Source of the DNA: WTGU01 sp965200925
GTDB lineage: Bacteria > Pseudomonadota > Alphaproteobacteria > UBA828
Assembly (NCBI GenBank): GCA_965200925.1
Contig: OZ241738.1
Span: 3,348,001-3,412,000, forward strand
Reading direction: 5' to 3'
Length of the DNA stretch: 64,000 bases
Shown here one piece after another: positions 31,552 through 40,681 of the stretch. A program made the translations under genes and the position numbers. The notes below the pieces were generated by a model. It was not told the DNA's origin, did not search any database, and saw nothing but the letters and a program-made list of their open reading frames with translations. Within the stretch, counting starts at the first letter, position 1, and every line of letters begins with the position of its first letter.

Positions 31552-33380
31552 TGCCCGTTCTCGGCTTCATCGGCCTCGGCAACATGGGCGGGCCGATGGC
31601 CCGCAACCTGGCGGCGGCCGGCCACGAAGTGGTGTGCCATGACCCCGCCGCCCCGCCGCCGCCGGGCGCGCCAGCCGCCCGCTCTGCGACCGAGGTCGCG
31701 CGGCGGGCTGCGGTGGTCTTCCTCTGCCTCCCCGACGGGCCGACGGTGTTGCGGGTCGCGCGCGTCCTGGCCGATTGTCCGGCCCCGCGCGCGGTCGAGA
31801 TCGTGATCGACAACACCACGGCGGGAATCGCCGACGCCCGCGCGGCCCACGCCCTGCTGGCCGGTGCCGGCATACGCTACGCCGACGCGCCGGTGAGCGG
31901 CGGCACGGTGGGCGCTGCGGCCGGAACCCTCGCCATGATGGTCGCGGCGCCCGACGACCTGTTCGCGGCGGTCGAGGCGTATCTCCGCCCGATGGCGAAG
32001 AACGCCCGCCACATCGGGACCGAGCCCGGGCAGGGCATGGCGATGAAGCTGCTCAATAACTTCCTGTCGGCGACGGCGATGGCGGCGACCAGTGAGGCGG
32101 TGAGCTTCGGCGTCTCGCAGGGCCTCGCCATGGCGACGGTCCTCGAAACGGTCAACGTCTCGACCGGGCGCAACACCGCGACCGAGGACAAGTTCCCGAA
32201 CCGCATTGCCAATGGCGCCTTCGATTCCGGCTTCGCGACCCGGCTCATGGCCAAGGACATGCGCCTCTACGAGGTTGGCGCCGCCGCCGCCGGCACCCCG
32301 CGCCGCATCGGCGGCCTGCTCCGCGAAATCTGGGACGAGATGGAAGCCGCCCGCCCGGACTCCGACTTCACCGAGATCTACGAGCACCTGCGCGGCGCCC
32401 CGCAGGGCTGCCGCGCGCGACGGGAGGGAGAGAGGGATCTGCATCCGCAGGTTCGGGAATACGTCGATGAGATGAACGCGGCGGGGGCGCCGCCGCTCGG
32501 GGCGCTGCCGCTCGCCAAGGTGCGGGCGGGCTTCCGGGAGCAGGTCATGGCGCTCCAGGCGCCGGGGCCGGCGGTTGGGCGCGTCGAAGACCGTACCGTT
32601 CCAGGGCCGCACGGGCCGATCCCGATCCGGCTCTACTGGCCGGCGGGCGCCGACCCGGCGGCTCCCCTCCCGGTCTATGTCAATTTCCACGGCAGCGGCT
32701 ACGTCGTGCTGAGCATCGACACCCATGACAACGTGTGCCGCGCGTTGTGCCGGGGTGCCGGGTGCCTCGTCGTCGCCGTGGATTACCGCAAGGCGCCGGA
32801 GAACAAGTTCCCCAAGCCGACCGACGACGCCTGGGCGGCGCTCCTCTGGGTCGTCGGGAATTGCGACGAGATCGGAGGCGATCCGTCGCGCGTCGCGGTC
32901 GGCGGCGATTCCGCGGGCGGCTGCCTCGCCGCCGTGGCGGCGCAGCGGGCCCGGCGCGAGGGCGCACCGCCGCTCGTCTTCCAGCTTCTGGTCTATCCCG
33001 TCACCGACACCCGCCTGGACGGGGAGTCGTACAGGACCTTCGGCGAAGGCTACGTGCTCACGGCCGAATCCATGGCGTGGTTCTTCGATTGCTACTTCAA
33101 CGACGCGGAAGAGCGAGCGAGCGTGGCGGCGGCGCCGCTCCGCGCCGACGATCTCGGCGGCCTGCCGCCGGCGCTGGTCATCGCCGCGAGCCACGATCCG
33201 CTGGTGGGCGAAGGCCGCGCCTATGCGGAGAAGCTGGCGGCCGCCGGCGTGCCCGCCGAATACGTCGAATACGAAGGCCAGATCCACGGCTTCTGGACCG
33301 CCACTGCGCGCATGGATGCCGCGACGGAGGCGCACGTGAAGGCCAGTGCCGCGCTGCGCCGGGCGTTCCGGGCGGGGTAG
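31551..33380 (+). CDS. Fusion of a 3-hydroxyisobutyrate-dehydrogenase-like enzyme and an HSL-type esterase
   Basis: 609 residues in one frame. Residues 1-~285: NAD-binding GFIGLGNMGGPMARNLAAAG, substrate motif DAPVSGGTVGAAAGTLAMMV, and catalytic Lys in GMAMKLLNNFLSA, a beta-hydroxyacid dehydrogenase. From ~295: LHPQVREYVDEMNAAG, oxyanion FHGSGYVV (HGSG in place of the common HGGG), nucleophile GGDSAGGCLAAVAA, Asp in ASHDPLVGEG, and His in GQIHGFWT, an acetyl-esterase/HSL hydrolase. The linker DNA contains GGGAGGGAGAGAGG, a strong SD, so the two were probably separate genes. See findings. Confidence 0.85.
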   Translation: MPVLGFIGLGNMGGPMARNLAAAGHEVVCHDPAAPPPPGAPAARSATEVARRAAVVFLCLPDGPTVLRVARVLADCPAPRAVEIVIDNTTAGIADARAAHALLAGAGIRYADAPVSGGTVGAAAGTLAMMVAAPDDLFAAVEAYLRPMAKNARHIGTEPGQGMAMKLLNNFLSATAMAATSEAVSFGVSQGLAMATVLETVNVSTGRNTATEDKFPNRIANGAFDSGFATRLMAKDMRLYEVGAAAAGTPRRIGGLLREIWDEMEAARPDSDFTEIYEHLRGAPQGCRARREGERDLHPQVREYVDEMNAAGAPPLGALPLAKVRAGFREQVMALQAPGPAVGRVEDRTVPGPHGPIPIRLYWPAGADPAAPLPVYVNFHGSGYVVLSIDTHDNVCRALCRGAGCLVVAVDYRKAPENKFPKPTDDAWAALLWVVGNCDEIGGDPSRVAVGGDSAGGCLAAVAAQRARREGAPPLVFQLLVYPVTDTRLDGESYRTFGEGYVLTAESMAWFFDCYFNDAEERASVAAAPLRADDLGGLPPALVIAASHDPLVGEGRAYAEKLAAAGVPAEYVEYEGQIHGFWTATARMDAATEAHVKASAALRRAFRAG

Positions 33381-33412
33381 CAGCGCCGTCCCTCCCCGGA
33401 CCGGGGCCGCCG

Positions 33413-34102
33413 TCAGCTGCCGGGCAGCAGGCCCTTGCTTCGGAACGAGACATGGCCCGCGCGGCCGATCACCAGATGGTCGTGGACGATGACGCCGAGT
33501 TTGGCGCCGGCGGCGGCGACTTCCCTCGTCATGTCGACGTCGGCGCGGGAGGGCTGCGGGTCTCCCGACGGGTGGTTGTGGACCAGGATCACGGCGGCGG
33601 CGCCGAGTTCGAGGGCGCGCTTGATCACCTCGCGGGGGTAGAGCTGTACGCGGTCGATGGTGCCGCGCTGCTGCTCCTCGTCGGCGATCAGGGCGTTGCG
33701 GTTGTTCAGGTAGAGCACGCGGAAATGCTCCGTCCCGCGATGCGCGAGGCGCAGCCGGCAGTAATCCAGCAGCGCCTGCCACGAGGCGATGACCGGGCGC
33801 TCCATCACCTGGTCCTCGAGGGTCTTCACGGCGAGCGCCTCGGCGAGCTTGAGCGTGTGGACCACCGCCTCGCCGGCGCCGTCCACCTCCTTCAAGGCCG
33901 TCCGGTCGGCGCCCAGCACGGCGCCGACGCTGCCGAACCGGGCGAGCAGCTTCTTCGCCAGCGGCTTCGTGTCGCCGCGGGACCGCGCGCCGAACAGCAG
34001 CAGTTCGAGCAGCTCGTGGTCCTCCAGCGCCTCGGCGCCCGACTTGGCGAAGCGCTGCCGCAGGCGCTCGCGATGGCCGTGGTAGTGGGGTTTTTCCGTC
34101 AT
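33413..34102 (-). CDS. radC: RadC family JAMM-domain protein
   Basis: 229 residues. An N-terminal HhH-like part (LEDHELLELLLFGA...KPLAKKLLARFGSVGAVLGA) is followed by the JAMM/MPN+ metal site HNHPSGDPQPSRADVDMT and the acidic start of that domain. The family was named for a DNA-repair phenotype later assigned elsewhere; the molecular role is uncertain and some act with mobile elements. The ATG at 34102 lies 12 bp past the map stop; both read leftward as an operon. Confidence 0.92.
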   Translation of the reverse strand: MTEKPHYHGHRERLRQRFAKSGAEALEDHELLELLLFGARSRGDTKPLAKKLLARFGSVGAVLGADRTALKEVDGAGEAVVHTLKLAEALAVKTLEDQVMERPVIASWQALLDYCRLRLAHRGTEHFRVLYLNNRNALIADEEQQRGTIDRVQLYPREVIKRALELGAAAVILVHNHPSGDPQPSRADVDMTREVAAAGAKLGVIVHDHLVIGRAGHVSFRSKGLLPGS

Positions 34103-34113
34103 CGCCGGCGCGG

Positions 34114-34965
34114 TCAGAGGGCGTAGGGCGGTTTCGTCAGCCCGCGCGGCGAGAGCGTGAAGATCTCCGGACCCGCTTCGGTCACGCCGACGGTGTGCTC
34201 GAACTGGGCGGAGAGGGAGCGATCCTTGGTCACGGCGGTCCAGCCGTCCTTGAGCAGTTTGACCTCCCACGTCCCCAGATTGATCATCGGCTCGACGGTG
34301 AAGAACATGCCGGGGCGGAGCTCGAGGCCGGTGCCGGGGGTTCCATAGTGCAGCACGTTCGGCGCGTCGTGGAAGATGCGGCCGATGCCGTGGCCGCAGA
34401 AGTCGCGCACCACCGAGCAACGCGCGGCTTCGGCGTGGCGCTGGATGGCGTGGCCCACGTCGCCCAGCCGTGCGCCCGGGCGCACCGCGGCGATGCCGCG
34501 CATCATGGCGTCGTAGGTGATGTCGACCAGGCGGCGCGCCTTCACGCCCGGCGCGCCGACGTGGAACATGCGGCTGGTGTCGCCGTGCCAGCCGTCGAGG
34601 ATCACCGTCACGTCGACGTTCAGCACATCGCCCCGCCGCAGGCGCTTGTCGCCGGGGATGCCGTGGCAGACGACATGGTTCACCGACGTGCAGATCGACT
34701 TGGGGAAACCGCGATAGCCGAGCGGTGCCGGCACCGCCCCGCGCGCGACGATGTAGTCGTGGCAGAAGCGGTCGAGGGCGTCGGTGGCGACGCCGGGCGC
34801 CACCATCGGGGTCAGCGCATCGAGCACCTCCGCCGCCAGGCGGCCGGCCCGGCGCATCGCCACGAAGGCGTCCGGTCCGTGGATCTTGACGCTCCGCCCG
34901 GCGGTGCGCGCCTCGCTCGCAGCTGCCGAGAGAGGCGCCGGTGGGCGCCTCGGCTTGCACACCAT
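34114..34965 (-). CDS. map: Methionine aminopeptidase type I
   Basis: 283 residues with the chosen ATG (GACGAGG upstream); an ATG seven codons earlier also exists. The binuclear metal ligands are present: Asp/Asp in VDVTVILDGWHGDTSRM, His in FCGHGIGRIFHD, Glu in FFTVEPMINLG, and Glu in SAQFEHTVGVTE. It removes initiator Met from nascent proteins. An N-terminal extension of ~25 residues before KIHGPDAFVAMRRAG is longer than usual, so the true start may be internal. Confidence 0.94.
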   Translation of the reverse strand: MVCKPRRPPAPLSAAASEARTAGRSVKIHGPDAFVAMRRAGRLAAEVLDALTPMVAPGVATDALDRFCHDYIVARGAVPAPLGYRGFPKSICTSVNHVVCHGIPGDKRLRRGDVLNVDVTVILDGWHGDTSRMFHVGAPGVKARRLVDITYDAMMRGIAAVRPGARLGDVGHAIQRHAEAARCSVVRDFCGHGIGRIFHDAPNVLHYGTPGTGLELRPGMFFTVEPMINLGTWEVKLLKDGWTAVTKDRSLSAQFEHTVGVTEAGPEIFTLSPRGLTKPPYAL

Positions 34966-35055
34966 CGGCCTCGTCCGTTTCGCCATGGACGGCGCGCACC
35001 CCGAGGCGCGCCCGCCGCGCGATAATCTACGCATATCGGCCGGCGTTCCAAGGCG

Positions 35056-35784
35056 TCATGGCTCCCATTCGATCGGGAGCGCGCGCTCCACGACGATCTC
35101 CGTCGTGCTCAGCCGGCAGGCGTAACAGAGCGCCTCGACGCCGCGCCGGCGCGCGTCGGCGAAGGCGTCGGCATAGGCCGGGTCGATGTCCGCGGCGAGG
35201 GTGAAGCGGTCGCAATCCGCGCGCTGTACGACATAGAGCATCACGGCGCGGGCGCCGCCTTCGGCCACCGCCGCCAGTTCGCGCAGGTGCTTCGCGCCGC
35301 GCGCGGTGACACTGTCCGGGAAGGCCGCCGCGCCGCCCCGTTCAAGATGGACGTTCTTGACCTCCACGTAGCAGGGCGGGCGGGCGCGGGCCTCGAGCAG
35401 CAGGTCGACGCGGGAGCGGGCGCCGAAGGGAACCTCCCGCCGGATGCCGTCGTAGCCCGCGAGCGCCGGGATCGCGCCGCCGGCGATCGCCTCTTCCGCG
35501 AGCCGGTTCGGCAGCGCCGTGTCGACCCCGACGAGGCCGCCGCCGGCCCGCGCCAGCTTCCAGCCGTAGGAGAGCTTGCGCCGGGGATCGGCGGCGGGTG
35601 CGAGCCAGGTTTCCAGCCCGGGGGCGACGAGGCCGGTCATGGCGCCGGGATTCGCGCAATGGGCGGTCACGGTGGCGCCCCCCTCGGCCAAGCGATGGTC
35701 GCTCAGGAAGCGCTTGTAGCGCCGCAGCAGGGTCGCGCGGTGGAGAGGGGCGGGGAAACGCACGGGGGCCCACGCATAGGCCAC
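35056..35784 (-). CDS. sfsA: SfsA family DNA-binding/nuclease-like protein
   Basis: 242 residues. VRFPAPLHRATLLRRYKRFL, TVTAHCANPGAMTGL, the VPFGARSRVDLLLE and CYVEVKNVHLERGG segments (a PD-(D/E)xK-like Asp...Glu-x-Lys), and FPDSVTARGAKHLREL define SfsA, first described as a sugar-fermentation regulator. GTG start at 35784; no clear SD. It is divergent from the CinA-type gene, with about 88 bp between them for both promoters. Confidence 0.92.
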   Translation of the reverse strand: MAYAWAPVRFPAPLHRATLLRRYKRFLSDHRLAEGGATVTAHCANPGAMTGLVAPGLETWLAPAADPRRKLSYGWKLARAGGGLVGVDTALPNRLAEEAIAGGAIPALAGYDGIRREVPFGARSRVDLLLEARARPPCYVEVKNVHLERGGAAAFPDSVTARGAKHLRELAAVAEGGARAVMLYVVQRADCDRFTLAADIDPAYADAFADARRRGVEALCYACRLSTTEIVVERALPIEWEP

Positions 35785-35872
35785 CGTGGCGGGCCGGCAC
35801 AAGGGAGAGTGGCCGGCGCTGGCGCGGCAATCTATCCTGGGCGCCCGCTCGAATCCCGCCGAAAGCCGCGCC

Positions 35873-36634
35873 ATGCCGGAAACCGCCGTCACCGCCGCCG
35901 TCATCGTCATCGGCAACGAGATCCTGTCGGGCCGCACGGAGGACGCGAACGTGACCTGGCTCGCGCGCCGGCTGACCGCGCTCGGCATCGTCCTCGCCGA
36001 GGTCCGCATGGTGCGGGATGAGGAGGAGGCGATCGTGGCGGCGGTGAACGCGCTGCGCGCGGCCCATGACTACGTGTTCACAACCGGCGGCATCGGCCCC
36101 ACCCATGACGACATCACCTGCGCGGCGGTGGCCAGGGCGTTCGGCCGCGCCTATGCGTTGAACCCCGAGGCGCGCCGCCTCCTCGAGGCGTATTACGACG
36201 GCTCCGGCCGGGCGTTGAACGAGGCCCGGATGCGCATGGCCTACACGCCCGAGGGCGCCGAACTGATCGATAACCCGGTGAGTCGGGCACCGGGCTTCCG
36301 CGTCGAGAACGTCTACGTGCTCGCCGGCATCCCGGCGGTGATGCAGGGCATGTTCGCCGGCTTGGCACCGACTCTCGAGGGGGGCGCCAGAGTCGCGTCC
36401 CGCGAGGTCGCCGTGTTGCTCGGCGAGGGTGACATCGCGGCCCGGCTCGCCGCCTTGCAGGCGCGTTATCCGGCGCTGGAGATCGGCAGCTACCCCTTCG
36501 TGCGCGATGGTGCGTTCAGCACGACGCTCGTCCTGCGTGGGACGGACGAAGGCGCGCTCGCCCGCGCCGATGCCGAGCTCCGCGCCGCCTTGCGGGAACT
36601 CGGCGGCGAGCCGGAGACACCGCCCGGCCGGTGA
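35873..36634 (+). CDS. CinA/MoaB-type molybdopterin-binding-fold protein
   Basis: 253 residues. AAVIVIGNEILSGRTEDANV, VFTTGGIGPTHDDITCAAVA and NPVSRAPGFRVENVYVLAGI form the N-terminal domain of CinA (MogA/MoaB fold). The C-terminal deamidase domain of full CinA is absent, so this is the short form annotated as a competence/damage-inducible or pyrophosphatase-like protein. It probably hydrolyses a nucleotide-derived compound, but the substrate is unproved. ATG at 35873. Confidence 0.88.
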   Translation: MPETAVTAAVIVIGNEILSGRTEDANVTWLARRLTALGIVLAEVRMVRDEEEAIVAAVNALRAAHDYVFTTGGIGPTHDDITCAAVARAFGRAYALNPEARRLLEAYYDGSGRALNEARMRMAYTPEGAELIDNPVSRAPGFRVENVYVLAGIPAVMQGMFAGLAPTLEGGARVASREVAVLLGEGDIAARLAALQARYPALEIGSYPFVRDGAFSTTLVLRGTDEGALARADAELRAALRELGGEPETPPGR

Positions 36635-36675
36635 CCCCCTTGCCCGCCGCTGCCGACCCCTCCTATCGTCTGCGG

Positions 36676-36759
<84 letters not shown>

Positions 36760-36787
36760 CCGTCCTTCTCCGGCTTTGGTGGCGCCG

Positions 36788-36871
36788 GTCATGACGCGCC
36801 TGGGGGAGCAGCTTGGGCAGGGCGACGACGGCACCGCCGATCATGCCGGCTTCCTTGAAGCCAGCGCGCAT
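36788..36871 (-). pseudogene. DUF1640-like C-terminal fragment
   Basis: The minus strand encodes GFKEAGMIGGAVVALPKLLP followed by QARHD, closely resembling the terminal membrane helix of the copy at 20792 (VGGSVVALLKLLP), with DNA similarity over GGCGG...CGTCGTCGCCCTG. No N-terminal or coiled-coil part remains and there is no clean start or stop. It lies just past tRNA-Leu, as other copies lie just past tRNA-Ser. Confidence 0.4.
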
Positions 36872-36968
36872 AAACCGGCGTGTCGAAGCCGGGCGCGGTC
36901 GTGGCCATGCGTCCGAGGCTGCGGCGGCCCGGCCCCGTCGGCAAGCCCGGATCGTTTCCCGAGGTCAT

Positions 36969-36985
36969 CCCGGTTCGACTCCGGG
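36969..36985 (+). other. Isolated tRNA T-arm-like sequence
   Basis: CCCGGTTCGACTCCGGG is a canonical T-stem/loop with a 5-bp stem and 7-nt TTCGACT loop, followed by GCGCGGCGTCA. I could not fold a complete tRNA upstream: no matching 5' acceptor or anticodon arm is evident. It may be a 3' tRNA remnant or an attachment-site relic 210 bp beyond tRNA-Leu, or chance. Confidence 0.3.
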
Positions 36986-36992
36986 CGCGGCG

Positions 36993-39900
36993 TCACGAAT
37001 CCCGCCCGCCGGCACCGCGCTGGCGGGCGGCGAGGCGGGCGTAGAGGCCACCGCGCGCCAACAGCGCGGCGTGCGTGCCGGATTCGACGATGCGGCCGTC
37101 GGCGAGGGCGACGATCATGTCGGCATCGCGGACGGTCGAAAGCCTGTGGGCGATGACGACGGCGGCGCGGTCCGCCATGAGCGCGGCGAGGGCGCGGCGC
37201 ACCAGGGCCTCGTTCACCGCGTCGAGATGCGAGGTCGCCTCGTCCAGGACCAGGATCGGCGCGTTCTTGAGAAAGGCGCGGGCCACGGCGACGCGCTGGC
37301 GTTGCCCGCCGGAAAGCCGGGTCCCCCGTTCGCCCACCGGCGTGTCCAGGCCATGCGGCAGGGAGGCGACGAATTCTTCGAGGGCGGCGCGGCGCACCGC
37401 TTCCGCGAGCGCGCGCTCGGAAGCCTTCGGGCGAGCGATCAGGATGTTGGCGCGCAGCGTGTCGTTGAAGAGATACGTATCCTGGGCCACCAGGGCGATC
37501 CGCGCGCGGAGGTCGTCGAGCTTCCAGCGGCGCAGGTCGACGCCCTGGAGGCGGATCGTCCCTTCCGCCGGGTCCCGGAACCGCATGAGCAGATGGGCGA
37601 TGGTCGTCTTGCCGGCGCCCGAGGGGCCCACCAGCGCGAGCGAGCGCCCGGCGGCGACGGAGAGGGAAACGCCGCGCAGCGCCGGGCGGCGCGTCCCTTC
37701 GTAAGTGAAGCCGACGCCGGCCATTTCGAGCGCCGGCGCGCCCGGCACGGGGCGGGCGCCGGGGCCATCCGCGACCGCCGGGCGGGCGCCGTGCACGGCG
37801 TGGAGCCGGCGCGTCGCGCCCAGGGTGTCGGCGAGCTGGCGGCCGATATGGGCGATCTCGGAGACCGGCAGGAACGCGGCCATGGCCAGCATGGTGAGGA
37901 GCGGGAGCATGGCCGCGTCGAGCCGCCCGGCGGCGATCCAGTGGGCACCGGCCGCTACCACGGCGAGACCGCCCAGTCCCGTCGCCGTCTCGACCAGAGC
38001 GGCCTGGAGCGTGAGGTCGCGGTAGTAAGGCAGCCGCGCACGGTGGTGCGCCGCCACGGCGGCAAGGAACGCCGCCCGGCGCGCCGCCTCCTGGCGGAAG
38101 GCGAGGATCTCGGTCAGGCCCTGGAGCGTGTCCACCGCGTGGGCGTTGAGCAGACCCAGCCTCTCGCGCGCGCGGCCGGCCAGCCGGTCCAGGCGCTTGC
38201 GCAGAAGGAACGGGCTCAGCCCCACCGCGAGGACGAAGGGGGCGAGCGCCGCCGCCAGCGGCCAGCCGTGAACCAGCAGCACGGCCATGACCGCCGCCGG
38301 GACCAGCAGGGCGACCAGCGCCGGCGCCACCGTGTGGGCGAAGAAGTACTCGACCAGCTCCACGTCCTGGGTGGCCACGCCGACCACGTCGCCGGTCCGC
38401 CGGCGCAGGAGATAGGCCGGCGCGAGGGAGTCCAGCTTGTTGTAGAGCGCGATGCGCATGTCGGTCAGCAGGCGGAAGGCCATGTCGTGGGCGATCCAGG
38501 ATTCGAGCCAGTGCAGGAGGCCGGCCAGCGGCGCCAGCGCGTAGAGCGCGATCAGAAGCTCGTCCACCGGCCCTTGCTGCTTGAGGCCGGCGACCACCAG
38601 CGCGCTCGCCGCGCCGACGCCGACGAAGGCCGCGACCCGCGCCACGCCGAGCAGGAAGGCGAGCGCGACGCGCCCGCGGAAGGGGCAGGCCAGGCGGAGC
38701 AGGCGGCCCCACGCGCCCCACCAGCCGAGGCCGGCGGCGCGCAGGAGTTCGTCGCGGGACGCGGGCGGTGCGGGCGCGGCGGCGGGCGCTTCGTCCTCGG
38801 GCGGCGGGACGGTGGGCGCTTCGTCCGCGGCGGGGGGCGGCAGCCCTTCCCGCGCCTGCTCCGCCATCAGCCGGCGGTAGGTTCCGTCCGCCGCCATCAG
38901 CGCTTCATGGGGGCCGCTTTCGACCACACGCCCGCCGGCGAGCACGAGGATGCGGTCGGCGTCGATCACGCTCGACAGGCGATGCGCCAGGATCAGCACC
39001 GTCCGGCCCTTCATCAGCCGCCCCAGGGCTTCCTGGATCGCCGCCTCGTTCTCGGCGTCCACCGAGGAGAGGGCTTCGTCCAGGATCAGAATCGGCGCGT
39101 CCCGGAGCAGGGCGCGGGCGATGGCGATGCGCTGCCGCTGGCCGCCCGAAAGGCGTATCCCGCGCTCGCCGATCACGGTGTCGTAGCCTTGCGGCAGACG
39201 GCGGACGAATTCGTGGGCATTGGCCGCGCGCGCCGCCGCCTCCATCTCGGCCTCGCACGCGTCCGGCCTGCCGAAGCGGATGTTCTCCGCCGCCGTGCCG
39301 TGGAACAGGCAGGCGTCCTGGTTGACGACGCCGAAGCGGGCGCGCAGCGCGGCGCGCGGGAGCGTGCGCAGATCGCGGCCGCCGAGCAGGACGCGGCCCG
39401 CCTGCGGATCGTCGAGCCGCAGCAGCAGGCGCAGGATCGTCGACTTGCCGGCGCCGCTCGCGCCGACGACGCCCACGCGCTCCCCGGCCGCGATGGCGAA
39501 GGAAAGGCCGTCATGGGCCGGGCGGCGGGCGCCCGGATAGGCGAAGCGCACGTCCTGGAAGGCGATGGTCGGTGCGAGGCCGGGCGCGTCCAGGGCGCCG
39601 GGCGCGTCGGCCACGGCGGGCGTTGCATTCAGAAGGCGGAACAGGCTTTCGGCCGCCGAGCGCCCGTGCATCCCCTGATGCAGGAGCGCGCGCAGGTCGC
39701 GCATGGGGCGGAAGACCTCGACTCCCATCATGAGGACGACGAGCAGGACCTCGATGCCGATGCTCCCGTCGACGACACGCGCCGCGCCCAGGCCAAGCGC
39801 CGCCGCCGCGCCGACGGCGATGCCCGTGTCGACGATTCCCCGCGACGCGGAATTGCTCGCCAGCACCCACATCGTGCTGCGGAAAAGCGCATGCGCCTTG

Positions 39901-40580
39901 TCGGCGAGGAGGCGGCCGCGCGCGGCGCTCTGGCCGAACGCCTTGAGAGTCGCCAGCCCCTGCACGGAATCCAGCAGCTCCGCGCCATAGGCGGCATAGG
40001 CCGCCTGCCGCGCCTCCGCCGATTTGCGGTCCCATCGGTGGAACGCGGCCGGGGCGACGAGGGTCAGCAGGGCGAAGCCGAGCAGGACGCCGGCCAGCGG
40101 CAGATCGAGGAAGGCCACGAAGGCGAAGATGCCGAACGGGGTGGCCGCGGCGACGAAGAGCCGCGGCAGATATTCGCCGAACCAGGTCTCCAGCTGCTCC
40201 ACGCCGTCGACCAGCGCAAGGAGGGTTGCGCCCGTGCGCCGCTCGTCGAAATGCGCGGGCCCCAAGGCGACGATCTTGTCGTGGAGCCGCGCACGTATCC
40301 GGCGCTGCACCAAGGCGGCCGTGCGGTGCGCGGCCATGGTGCACGCATATTCGAGGGCGCCGCGGGTGAGCATGACCGCGGCCACGGCCGCCAGCGGAAC
40401 GAGCAGACCCTCCGGCCCCTCGCCGCGGAAGAGCCGCGCCAGCAGCCAGCCGAGCGCCGCCAGCCGGGCGATCCCCGCTGCCGCCGACGCGAGGCCGAGC
40501 GCGGCGCTCCAGGCGATGCGCCCGCGCAGTCCTTCCGTGAACGCCCACAGCCGGCGGTCGACGTACATCGACCCGTTCAC
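36993..40580 (-). CDS. Fused double ABC exporter, CydDC-like
   Basis: 1195 residues containing two complete TMD-NBD halves. Half 1: ABC membrane domain to ~310 with a CydD-like LATLKAFGQSAARGRLLADK; Walker A GASGAGKST ~373; LSGGQRQRIAIARALL; Walker B LILDEALSS. After a Pro/Ala-rich linker near 590, half 2: six more helices; Walker A GPSGAGKTT; LSGGQRQRVAVARAFL; LVLDEATSHLD. CydC and CydD normally are separate subunits exporting cysteine/glutathione for cytochrome bd maturation. No cydAB lie in the window. ATG at 40580; an ATG four codons later is possible. Confidence 0.85.
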   Translation of the reverse strand: MNGSMYVDRRLWAFTEGLRGRIAWSAALGLASAAAGIARLAALGWLLARLFRGEGPEGLLVPLAAVAAVMLTRGALEYACTMAAHRTAALVQRRIRARLHDKIVALGPAHFDERRTGATLLALVDGVEQLETWFGEYLPRLFVAAATPFGIFAFVAFLDLPLAGVLLGFALLTLVAPAAFHRWDRKSAEARQAAYAAYGAELLDSVQGLATLKAFGQSAARGRLLADKAHALFRSTMWVLASNSASRGIVDTGIAVGAAAALGLGAARVVDGSIGIEVLLVVLMMGVEVFRPMRDLRALLHQGMHGRSAAESLFRLLNATPAVADAPGALDAPGLAPTIAFQDVRFAYPGARRPAHDGLSFAIAAGERVGVVGASGAGKSTILRLLLRLDDPQAGRVLLGGRDLRTLPRAALRARFGVVNQDACLFHGTAAENIRFGRPDACEAEMEAAARAANAHEFVRRLPQGYDTVIGERGIRLSGGQRQRIAIARALLRDAPILILDEALSSVDAENEAAIQEALGRLMKGRTVLILAHRLSSVIDADRILVLAGGRVVESGPHEALMAADGTYRRLMAEQAREGLPPPAADEAPTVPPPEDEAPAAAPAPPASRDELLRAAGLGWWGAWGRLLRLACPFRGRVALAFLLGVARVAAFVGVGAASALVVAGLKQQGPVDELLIALYALAPLAGLLHWLESWIAHDMAFRLLTDMRIALYNKLDSLAPAYLLRRRTGDVVGVATQDVELVEYFFAHTVAPALVALLVPAAVMAVLLVHGWPLAAALAPFVLAVGLSPFLLRKRLDRLAGRARERLGLLNAHAVDTLQGLTEILAFRQEAARRAAFLAAVAAHHRARLPYYRDLTLQAALVETATGLGGLAVVAAGAHWIAAGRLDAAMLPLLTMLAMAAFLPVSEIAHIGRQLADTLGATRRLHAVHGARPAVADGPGARPVPGAPALEMAGVGFTYEGTRRPALRGVSLSVAAGRSLALVGPSGAGKTTIAHLLMRFRDPAEGTIRLQGVDLRRWKLDDLRARIALVAQDTYLFNDTLRANILIARPKASERALAEAVRRAALEEFVASLPHGLDTPVGERGTRLSGGQRQRVAVARAFLKNAPILVLDEATSHLDAVNEALVRRALAALMADRAAVVIAHRLSTVRDADMIVALADGRIVESGTHAALLARGGLYARLAARQRGAGGRDS

Positions 40581-40681
40581 CCCGGAAAAAGGCGCCGCTT
40601 CGCGCCGGCCGCAGGTGACGCGGGGGAGGGGGTGGCCTTATCATGCGGGCGCAGCCGCCACGCCATGCCCGAGGAGACGCC

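Noticed and set aside
36930..36990. A full tRNA gene around the T-arm at 36969-36985
   Set aside because: Tried to fold 70-90 nt upstream; no 7-bp acceptor partner for CGCGGCG and no anticodon stem, so only an isolated T-arm is listed.
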